64,000 nucleotides of DNA from RBG-16-64-43 sp964353865. GTDB taxonomy: Bacteria; Chloroflexota; Anaerolineae; Anaerolineales; RBG-16-64-43. Below, in pieces: positions 6,926-13,945 of the stretch (position 1 is its first letter; every line of letters begins with the position of its first letter). Position numbers and translations under genes: made by a program. The notes beneath the pieces were generated by a model, which worked only from the letters and a program-made list of their open reading frames with translations, did not search any database and was not told where the DNA came from. The DNA lies in contig CAYGXJ010000004.1 in the NCBI GenBank assembly GCA_964353865.1, positions 26,063 to 90,062 of the forward strand, read 5' to 3'.

Positions 6926-8581
6926 TCATGCCGCGCGGCCGCCCAGGAGCGCCGGGATCTCGCTGAGCCGGCCGTCTTCGTAGCGCCATACTTCCGACTC
7001 GTATCCGCGCGAGGCGGAAAGCGCTACACAGAAAGCCGCTGCAACGCCTGGTTCGTCGCGCAGCAGCCGCGCGTAGTCAACGTACTGCTGGCCCTTTATG
7101 CGCGAGTCGACCCCGGCCGCCGTATTGCTGTATTCGCTCACCATCAGCAGTTTCCCGGGGTGGCGTTGGCGAATGACCTCGTAGTATTTGCCACCCTGTT
7201 GCGAATGCATCTCTTCCGCGCGAGTCCAGAAGCAGTGCACGCCAATCCAGTCTGCGGCCAGGGCGGCACTGTCGGCCTGCTGAAGGAAGGCAAGAGCATC
7301 CTGGCGCAGCCCGTCCACCGTCGCGCCGGGAGCTAGGCCCGGGAAACCGAACTTGGCATCCGGGAAGCGTTGGCGCAGGCGAGTTACTGTCTCCTGGAAC
7401 CAGCGGCTGAACCCGCCGCCGTCCATCCACGTGCGCTCGCACCCCTCGCTGCTCAGGTTGGGTTCGTGGTGAACCTCGAAGTAGCGGATACCCATGCGGT
7501 AGTGGCGCTGCACATCGGCTTGCACGCTTTCGACGAAGTCACTGGCCGGCACGGCCCGCGTCGCCAAGTCCCCGGCGAGGCGGACCAGAATGAACATCTG
7601 CGGATTGAGCGAGCGCATCTGCACTACGCTGGAATCGGGGGCGCTCGCGAGCAGCTTGACGGCCTCCAGGCGTGCGTGGCGCGCAGCCTGGACATCGGCC
7701 TCGGTCAGCGGGCCATCCATACGCCCGTGCGCGCCCACCAGGCACTTCTGGGCCGGCCAGGGGTAGGAGGCGGCAGGCAGCTCGGGAAGGCCCTTCGCGT
7801 TCCCGGCTCGACCCGGCCAGATCAGATAGGGAGTCGGGTCGAGGATGTCTTTCGGGTAGCGCGTCAGACCCGCTGCTGTGGCGCCGATCCTCTTCAGCGT
7901 CAGGTGAAGGTGGCTGCCGGTCGAGTTGCCGGTTGAATCCGCCAGCCCCACCCGAGCGCCCATGCCCAGGACCTGGTTGACGGAGACCAATGGGCGATTG
8001 AGATGGGCGTAGACCGTCTGGTACCCGTCGCGATGCTGGATGCGAACGTGCCGGCCATAAAGGTGGCGCCCGTGTCCATCGTGAACCTCGAACACGGTTC
8101 CTTCCGCGCAGGCATACACGTTGGCGTTGGTCGGAGCGCGTACATCCACTCCTTCATGACCCGGGAGGCCATAGCGCCGGTAAATCGCGGGGTTCGCGCC
8201 GAAGGCCTGCGTGATCACGGCGTAGTCGGTCGGCCAGCGCAACGCAAATGGAGACGTCTCTCGCCCGTACCGGTCGTTGACTGCGATCCGCATCGCCAGC
8301 AACGCCTGCAGTTCGGCGGGTGTCTTGGCCAGGAGCGGGTCGAGGCGGACCTCGGGGAAGTGCTGATTAAGCCAGGGGATGACGGCGCCATGCACCGGGT
8401 GGCCCAGGTAAGCGTTGGGCGCATCCACGACGGAGATCGTCTGGCTGGGGGCCATGTGGCGGCCGGCATTCTCGGCATCGCCGGTAATTGCCACGCCAAA
8501 GGCCATGACGTAGTCCCGCACGGCCCGGACCCAATTCCAGTAGTCCGGGCGGGGCAGAAGCAGAATCTGGTATTCGGGCAT
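6926..8581 (-). CDS. M23 peptidase with C-terminal glycoside-hydrolase-like (TIM barrel) domain
   Basis: If started at the ATG at 8581 the product has 551 residues. An N-terminal region of about 130 residues is unassigned. Residues about 140-230 form an M23 (LytM) domain with GHEGVD, VYAHLN and SHLHL, so the expected His/Asp zinc ligands are present. From about 300 onward the sequence resembles a clan-A glycosidase: FEVHHEPNL near 370 (candidate acid/base Glu) and MVSEYSN near 480 (candidate nucleophile Glu). No signal peptide is seen. The frame is continuous without a stop into upstream radC, so it could instead be the tail of a RadC fusion. Possible role: peptidoglycan or exopolysaccharide cleavage, unproven. 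Confidence 0.7.
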   Translation of the reverse strand: MPEYQILLLPRPDYWNWVRAVRDYVMAFGVAITGDAENAGRHMAPSQTISVVDAPNAYLGHPVHGAVIPWLNQHFPEVRLDPLLAKTPAELQALLAMRIAVNDRYGRETSPFALRWPTDYAVITQAFGANPAIYRRYGLPGHEGVDVRAPTNANVYACAEGTVFEVHDGHGRHLYGRHVRIQHRDGYQTVYAHLNRPLVSVNQVLGMGARVGLADSTGNSTGSHLHLTLKRIGATAAGLTRYPKDILDPTPYLIWPGRAGNAKGLPELPAASYPWPAQKCLVGAHGRMDGPLTEADVQAARHARLEAVKLLASAPDSSVVQMRSLNPQMFILVRLAGDLATRAVPASDFVESVQADVQRHYRMGIRYFEVHHEPNLSSEGCERTWMDGGGFSRWFQETVTRLRQRFPDAKFGFPGLAPGATVDGLRQDALAFLQQADSAALAADWIGVHCFWTRAEEMHSQQGGKYYEVIRQRHPGKLLMVSEYSNTAAGVDSRIKGQQYVDYARLLRDEPGVAAAFCVALSASRGYESEVWRYEDGRLSEIPALLGGRAA

Positions 8582-9320
8582 CGAAAACCCCGCGAAAAGG
8601 GCTGAAATCGCACCTGATGCAGCAGCTCCTTGGGGTGCAAATCCCAGGCCACGTTCCCGCAGGGAAACGAAGCGCCCCTGGCCGATAGCCAGGTGGTCGA
8701 GCCCCTGCAGGTCGAGCAGCTTGCCGGCCTCGACCAGTGAACGGGTGAGCGCTAGATTCTCGGGGCTGGGCGAGGGATCGCCGCTCGGATGAGTGTGAAC
8801 GACGATCAGCCCGGCCGCGCTATGGCGCAGCGCCTCGCGGAACACCTCGCCGATCCGCGCCAGCGAGGTGTTGAGCGCCCCGTGGTTCATCTCAGCGAGG
8901 CGCACGAGCCGATGGCGCGTGTCGAGCCGCAAGACACGCAGATGCTCCTGATCGAGCGCGCTCATCTCGTATTCCCCGGAGGCTTGCGCCGTTGAGACAA
9001 CCCTGGGCCGGTCCTCGGGAGGCAGGCTGGCCATCCGGCGGCCAAGTTCGATGGCCGCCAAGAGCGTGCAAGCTTTGGAAGGACCGACGCCGGGCAGGCG
9101 GCACAGCTCCGCCGCCACGGCGCGCTGCAATCCCGCCAGGCCTCCGATACGCTGCAAGAGGTCCTGGCCGACCTGGACGGCGCTTCGCTCGCGGGCACCC
9201 ACGCGCACCAAGAGGGCGGGCGATTCCGCGCTCCTGAGGGCCGGGTGGGATGAGTCTTTCGCGAGGCCGGTCTTGGGTGGGCAGGTTGCGAATGCGGTAG
9301 GATTGGCCCCAGTCGCTCAT
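8582..9320 (-). pseudogene. radC: radC-like JAMM protein, N-terminus frameshifted and C-terminus lacking a stop
   Basis: RadC family (UPF0758) protein. The body, read from 9211 downward, has the helix-hairpin-helix LCRLPGVGPSKA and the complete JAMM metal motif HTHPSGDPSPS with the following Asp. Its expected first 25 residues (IRNLPTQDRPRERLI) are present but in another frame, beginning at the ATG at 9320; the two frames meet near 9235-9260, where conserved residues (the SDAELLA segment) are damaged by small deletions. At the other end no stop follows the usual SLRERGL terminus; the frame runs on into the M23 gene. Either a decaying gene, a real fusion using GTG 9211, or sequencing errors. 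Divergent from the RNase H gene 14 nt away. Confidence 0.7.
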
Positions 9321-9334
9321 CGTCCCCCTTTTGA

Positions 9335-10348
9335 ATGAGCGCAGGCGCCGCCGGGCTTGGGCAGAAACGCGCTGCGCGCAATTCTCACGTGGGGTCAGGC
9401 ACACACCGATCGGGGTGGGTCTCGACAGGAGGGTCCGTCGCGCCGATTCGATCGCCTCGCAAGAACCCGCCGGCCGTGGTCGAGATCTATACCGATGGCT
9501 CGGCTTCCCCCAACCCAGGTCCGGGCGGCTGGGCCGCGGTCGTGGTCGAGGCGGGTCGGCGGCGAGATCTATCCGGGGGAGAGGCCCGCACGACCAACAA
9601 CCGCATGGAGTTGCGCGCCGCGCTTGAGGCGCTGCAGGTGCTGCCGCGCTCGAAACAGATACGCGTGCACACCGACTCTCAGTATTTGCGTCTGGGGATT
9701 ACCGAGTATCTTGCCTACTGGGAGCGCGCGGGCTGGAAGACGCGCGCCCGGCAGCCGGTGGCCAACCAGGATCTGTGGCAGGCATTGGTGGAAGCCCTCA
9801 CGGGCCGCACGGTGACCTGGGTGTGGGTCCGCGGGCATGCAGGCAACTCGCTTAATGAGGCAGCCGACAAGCTTGCACAGAAGGCCGCTTCGCGCTACCG
9901 GGAAACCCCCGCCCCAGCCCGCGCCCATGCCGGCGGATGCAACGCCTACCTGGGAGCCTCGGCCTCGACCCTGCATGCGCGTTGGGCGGCCGTGCTGGAG
10001 TGCCACGGAGCCAAAACCGCCGTCTCGGGAGAAGCGTCCGGCTCGACGGCTAACGCGCTGATCTTGCATGCGGCGCTTTGCGCGCTGCGCCACTCGGCAA
10101 GCGATACGCCGCTGACGGTGCACGCCTCGGCGCGCTACCTGGTGGATGGCGTCACGCACAGCCTGCGCCGCTGGCGCGCCAATGGCTGGCGTACGACCGC
10201 CGGCAGCGCAGTCCGGCATCGTGAACTGTGGGAGGCGATTGCGCAATTGATCGCGAACAGAGAGGTGCGCTGGGTGTGGGAGGCGTCCTCATCCCTGCTT
10301 GAGGAAGCGGAGGCACTCGCCGCTGGCCGGCGGGGCAAGCGGCTTTGA
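9335..10348 (+). CDS. rnhA: RNase HI with a second, degenerate RNase H domain
   Basis: The first domain (about residues 48-190) is a full RNase HI that cuts RNA in RNA-DNA hybrids: YTDGSASPNPGPGG (Asp54), RMELRAALEAL (Glu), VHTDSQYL (Asp) and NEAADKLA (Asp). The second half (about 200-330) repeats the fold, with SARYLVDGV, LRRWRANGWRT, LWEAIAQL and VRWVW matching the first copy's SQYLRLGI, YWERAGWKT, LWQALVEAL and VTWVW, but the acidic residues are gone (GAS for DGS, HASARYL for HTDSQYL). It may serve structure or binding. The start is uncertain: ATG 9335 leaves only 14 nt to radC; GTG 9389 and GTG 9476 are alternatives, and residues 1-47 are not family-like. Confidence 0.85.
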   Translation: MSAGAAGLGQKRAARNSHVGSGTHRSGWVSTGGSVAPIRSPRKNPPAVVEIYTDGSASPNPGPGGWAAVVVEAGRRRDLSGGEARTTNNRMELRAALEALQVLPRSKQIRVHTDSQYLRLGITEYLAYWERAGWKTRARQPVANQDLWQALVEALTGRTVTWVWVRGHAGNSLNEAADKLAQKAASRYRETPAPARAHAGGCNAYLGASASTLHARWAAVLECHGAKTAVSGEASGSTANALILHAALCALRHSASDTPLTVHASARYLVDGVTHSLRRWRANGWRTTAGSAVRHRELWEAIAQLIANREVRWVWEASSSLLEEAEALAAGRRGKRL

Positions 10349-10362
10349 GGCAGGATGATCCG

Positions 10363-11382
10363 TCAGCTCTCGCTCGCGGCCGGAGCGCGCTCCGGCGCGT
10401 CGTCGATCATATCGAGTATGGAAGTCAGCTCGCCTCGTTCAAAGAGCGCCCGGAACGTCTCCACCAGGAATGGATCCCACTGCGAGCCGGCGCCATCGCG
10501 CAACTTCAGCAGCGCTTCCTCCGCCGTGTGCGGCGTCGAGTAGGGGCGCCAGGTCGTCAGGGCGTCGAACGCATCGGCCACCGCCATCAGGCGTCCCTCG
10601 ATCGGTATCTCGGTTCCCGTCAATCCGCGTGGATAGCCTGACCCGTCCCAGCGTTCGTGGTGCGCCAGGACGTAGGGGATGGCCGGGCGCAGGTGTTCCA
10701 CCTGGTCCAGCATGTGAGCGCCATTCTCCGTGTGTTTGCGCATTAGCAGCCACTCGTCCTCGGTCAGCGGCCCCGTCTTGTTGAGCAGGGCGTCGGGGAT
10801 CGATAGCTTGCCCAGGTCGTGCAGCAGCGAACCGAAGTCGAGAACCGCCAGCGCTTCGTCGTCCCAGTCCAAGGCGCGCGCCAACGCCAGGGCGTAACGC
10901 CGCACGCGTTCGACATGGCGGCCGGTGTATAGATCGCGCGCCTCAACCGCCTTGGCCAGGAGGATCACCGTCTGCAGGTGGGCTTCACGGGTTCCGGCCA
11001 AGTGCACCACGCGCCAGCGGTCGAGCCGCGCGCGCACGGCGTTGATCAACTCTTGCGCACCAAACGGTTTGGGGAGGAAGTCGTCGGCCCCCAGCTGGCG
11101 GGCCGTGTCCATGTCGGCCCGCGAGGAGCGGGCGCTGACGAATAGGAAGGGCAGGGGTAACCCGGCTTGCTCCTTGCGCATCTGGTCGAGCATATGGAAC
11201 CCGTCCATCTCGTCCATCATCACATCGGAGATGACCAGGTCCGGCGTTTGGCCGCGGAATCGTTCCAGGCCTTCCCGGCCGTTGTGGGCGGTCGTCACCT
11301 GGTAGCCCGCATCCTCCAGGATGAGGGCCATGCCTTCAACCAGGCTGCTATCGTCCTCGACGATCAGGATGCGCGGCTTCAC
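10363..11382 (-). CDS. response regulator with HD-GYP phosphodiesterase output
   Basis: A 339-residue two-domain regulator of the RpfG type. Residues 1-120 are a receiver (ILIVEDDSS, phospho-acceptor in VISDVMMDEMDG, KPFG lysine). Residues about 145-325 are an HD-GYP domain with LLHDLGKL, HHERWDGSGYP and VADAFDALT, all expected metal-binding residues being present, so it should hydrolyse cyclic di-GMP or a related dinucleotide when phosphorylated. GTG start with GAGGTGAG upstream. No histidine kinase is adjacent. It ends 14 nt from the convergent RNase H gene. Confidence 0.92.
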   Translation of the reverse strand: MKPRILIVEDDSSLVEGMALILEDAGYQVTTAHNGREGLERFRGQTPDLVISDVMMDEMDGFHMLDQMRKEQAGLPLPFLFVSARSSRADMDTARQLGADDFLPKPFGAQELINAVRARLDRWRVVHLAGTREAHLQTVILLAKAVEARDLYTGRHVERVRRYALALARALDWDDEALAVLDFGSLLHDLGKLSIPDALLNKTGPLTEDEWLLMRKHTENGAHMLDQVEHLRPAIPYVLAHHERWDGSGYPRGLTGTEIPIEGRLMAVADAFDALTTWRPYSTPHTAEEALLKLRDGAGSQWDPFLVETFRALFERGELTSILDMIDDAPERAPAASES

Positions 11383-11413
11383 GCACTCACCTCAAAACGG
11401 AATGAGCCCTCCG

Positions 11414-11419
11414 ATTATA
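11414..11419 (-). promoter_or_regulatory. -10 box upstream of the HD-GYP regulator
   Basis: A perfect TATAAT on the minus strand lies 31 nt before the GTG start and outside the citrate synthase gene, which ends at 11460. The -35 region is weak. Confidence 0.5.
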
Positions 11420-11459
11420 CAGCGGACGGCTCAGCCAATCTGTGCGAAATGGTTGTCGG

Positions 11460-12644
11460 CTACTTGCGTTCGGCCAGCGGAGGGTAGGGCTCGCTTTCGG
11501 GCCCGACGTACACAAAGCGCGGCCGGAAGAGGCGGTTATCTTGGCGCTGCTCCCAGGCATGCGCTACCCAACCGGCGCTGCGACCCACGGCGAACAACGG
11601 GGTGAACATGGAGGGGTCGATTCCCAGAGACGCCATGACCACGCCCGAGAAAAAATCCACGTTGGGCCAGATGCCCTTCTGACCGAACTTCTCGACCATG
11701 GTCTTTTCGATTTTTTCGGCCATGACCTGCCAGCGCTCGGTGCCGGCGCGGCGGGTCACCTCGCGCGCGTAGCCCCGCAGGATGGTGGCACGCGGGTCCA
11801 TCGTCCTATACACCCGATGGCCGAAGCCCATGATCTTCTTCTTCTGGGCCATGGCCTCGTCGAGCCAGGCCGCGACGCGCTCCGGGCGGCCGATGCTCTC
11901 GAGCATCTTCATCACCTGCTCGTTCGCCCCGCCGTGCAGCGGGCCCTTAAGTGCGGCGATCCCCGCGACCACGGCCGAGTACATGTCGGCCAGGGTGGAT
12001 TGGACGACCAGTGCGGCGAAGGTGCTGGCATTGCCCTCATGGTCAGCGTGCAACATCAGCAGCACGTCCATCAGGCGCGCTTCGAATTCGTCGGGCAGGC
12101 GGCCCATCATCATATAGAAGTAATCGGCGGCATGGCTGAGATCGCTGCGCGGATGCACGATTGGCTGGCCGCTCCGAACGCGCCCGATCGCCGCCGCAAC
12201 AGTGGCCATCTTGGAGGTGATCGCGATCGCCTGTGCCGGATGGGTCTCGGGGGTGTCTTCTTCGGCATGCTCGTCGAAGACTGCCAGCGCCGAGATCGCC
12301 GTGCGCAGGACGGTCATCGGATGAACCCCGCGCCGGGCGGCATGATCGCGGACGAGGGCATAAACCTCCTCGGGGATCTCGCGATCCATCTGCATGCGCC
12401 CGGTGAACTGGGCCAGCTCGGGGGCCGCCGGCAGCCGGTCGTAGAGAAGGAGGAAGAGCACTTCTTCGAAAGTGGATTTCTCGGCCAACTCCTCAATCGG
12501 GTGTCCGTGGTAGACCAGGCGGCCGCCCAGGCCATCGACGTAACTCTTGGTGCTCTCGGCCGCGATGACTCCCTCCAGGCCTTTGGAGAAACTGATTTCG
12601 CCGGGGCGGGCGATGAGTTTTATTTCTTCACTGTAGGTTGTCAT
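11460..12644 (-). CDS. gltA: citrate synthase
   Basis: Condenses acetyl-CoA with oxaloacetate, the entry step of the TCA cycle. The 394-residue product shows the type II-like N-terminus KGLEGVIAAESTKSYVDG, then GALKGPLHGGANEQV (catalytic His), MGFGHRVYRTMDPRA (second catalytic His and substrate arginine), and near the end NVDFFSG with the catalytic Asp. Length fits the short, non-NADH-regulated bacterial enzyme; a 2-methylcitrate synthase cannot be excluded by motif alone. The ATG at 12644 is chosen because GGAG lies 6 nt upstream; the frame extends to 12656. It follows mdh by 51 nt, which supports a TCA pair. Confidence 0.93.
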   Translation of the reverse strand: MTTYSEEIKLIARPGEISFSKGLEGVIAAESTKSYVDGLGGRLVYHGHPIEELAEKSTFEEVLFLLLYDRLPAAPELAQFTGRMQMDREIPEEVYALVRDHAARRGVHPMTVLRTAISALAVFDEHAEEDTPETHPAQAIAITSKMATVAAAIGRVRSGQPIVHPRSDLSHAADYFYMMMGRLPDEFEARLMDVLLMLHADHEGNASTFAALVVQSTLADMYSAVVAGIAALKGPLHGGANEQVMKMLESIGRPERVAAWLDEAMAQKKKIMGFGHRVYRTMDPRATILRGYAREVTRRAGTERWQVMAEKIEKTMVEKFGQKGIWPNVDFFSGVVMASLGIDPSMFTPLFAVGRSAGWVAHAWEQRQDNRLFRPRFVYVGPESEPYPPLAERK

Positions 12645-12695
12645 GAGAAACTCCACTGCGAGATAGGGATAAGACCGGAAGGCCGGGCGGGGCTC

Positions 12696-13631
12696 TCAGG
12701 CGCTCAGCCGTTCGAGAGTGGCCAGGCTTTCGCGCACCAGCGCCGCCGAGATGGCCAGCGCCTGCTTTTCCGTTGCGTCCAGCGGGACTTCGACGACCCG
12801 CTCCACGCCCGAGCGGCCGAGCTGCGTCGGCACGCCAAAGTACATGTCGCGCAAGCCGTACTCACCCTCGAGCATCGCGGAACAGGGGAGGATGAGGTGC
12901 TTGTCCTTAAGGATGGCATCCACCATTTGGGCTACGGCGGCGGCCGGGGCGTAGTAGGCGCTGCCTGTCTTGAGCAGGTCAACGATCTCGCCCCCGCCTG
13001 TGCGCGTCCGGTCAACGATCGCCTGCAGACGGTCGGGGGCCAGCATCTCTAACAGCGGCACGCCCGCCACGTTGGAATGGCGCGTGAGCGGAACCATCTC
13101 GTCGCCGTGGCCGCCCATCACGTAAGTGTGGACGTTCTCGACGCTCACCCCGAGTTCCATGGCGACGAAGGCGCGCATGCGAGCCGAATCGAGAATGCCT
13201 GCCTGACCGACCACCCGCGCCTTGGGAAAGCCGCTACGTTTGTAGGCCAGATAAGCCATCGTGTCGAGCGGGTTGGTGAGCACCACCAAAATGGCCTTGG
13301 GCGAGTGGGGCACCGAGTTGTCGATCGCGCCGCGAACGATGGCGGCGTTGATGGTCAAGAGGTCTTCGCGGCTCATGCCCGGCTTGCGCGTCGCCCCGGC
13401 CGTGATCACGATGATATCGGAGCCGGCCGTGTCAGCGTAGTCATTCGTTCCGCGTACGCTCACATCGCTCGAGATGATCGGCAGCGCCTCCTGCAGGTCG
13501 AGCGCCTTGCCCTGGGGCATGCCTTGCATGATGTCCAGGAGCACGATATCGCCCAGCTCCTGAGCCGCCAGCCAATGCGCGGTGGTCGAGCCGGTGAATC
13601 CCGCGCCGATAATTGTGATCTTGGGCCGCAT
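12696..13631 (-). CDS. mdh: malate dehydrogenase (LDH-like type)
   Basis: NAD-dependent interconversion of malate and oxaloacetate. The 311-residue protein has the Rossmann loop GAGFTGSTTAHW, a TAGATRKPGMSREDLL substrate loop with Arg residues typical of malate enzymes, LTNPLD, and the catalytic GGHGDEMVPL histidine. It belongs to the LDH-like MDH subgroup common in Chloroflexota. ATG 13631 is preceded by AAGGAGG; the frame extends 30 nt further without a better signal. Upstream of citrate synthase on the same strand, so oxaloacetate production and use are co-transcribed. Confidence 0.95.
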   Translation of the reverse strand: MRPKITIIGAGFTGSTTAHWLAAQELGDIVLLDIMQGMPQGKALDLQEALPIISSDVSVRGTNDYADTAGSDIIVITAGATRKPGMSREDLLTINAAIVRGAIDNSVPHSPKAILVVLTNPLDTMAYLAYKRSGFPKARVVGQAGILDSARMRAFVAMELGVSVENVHTYVMGGHGDEMVPLTRHSNVAGVPLLEMLAPDRLQAIVDRTRTGGGEIVDLLKTGSAYYAPAAAVAQMVDAILKDKHLILPCSAMLEGEYGLRDMYFGVPTQLGRSGVERVVEVPLDATEKQALAISAALVRESLATLERLSA

Positions 13632-13945
13632 GCAGGCCTCCTTCGCCGGGTGCTGTTCCAAGGTGGGATGATCTCGTGAGTAGAGGATGCTACTCTCGGG
13701 ACGCGAGCGGGCACGAGCCGCCCCAGCTCGCAGTGATCGAGTTTATGACCGACACAACCTCACACGATGCATCGTCCAAGTCAGTGGGTCATGAAGCATC
13801 GACCCACGGGCGATCCTTCGCGACCACGCGCCGAAGAGCCCGCGCAGTTTACCACACGCTGCCCGCGTATCGAATGCTATAATCGAACTCTTACTTCTTA
13901 CCTCGGCCGGCCCACGGCCCTAGAAAGCCCGAGCGCGCTGCTCCC
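13632..13945. other. divergent intergenic region mdh / dinG-like
   Basis: About 310 bp without a convincing gene. It contains a short inverted repeat GAGTAG-N6-CTACTC at 13678-13695, about 50 nt before the mdh start and so placed for an operator, and a plus-strand promoter described separately. The small frame 13676-13882 has no family features and no ribosome site. Confidence 0.55.
13878..13883 (+). promoter_or_regulatory. extended -10 promoter of the dinG-like gene
   Basis: TGC-TATAAT, an extended -10, lies 62 nt before the helicase ATG. The expected -35 position reads CACGCT, which is poor, as is usual when a TGn extension is present. Confidence 0.6.

Noticed and set aside
11442..13052. 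536-residue frame on the plus strand
   Set aside because: Antisense to gltA and mdh, whose families are certain; a GC-rich shadow with His/Arg/Gly-rich composition.
13676..13882. Short frame in the mdh/dinG gap
   Set aside because: No ribosome site or protein-like pattern and it overlaps the promoter.
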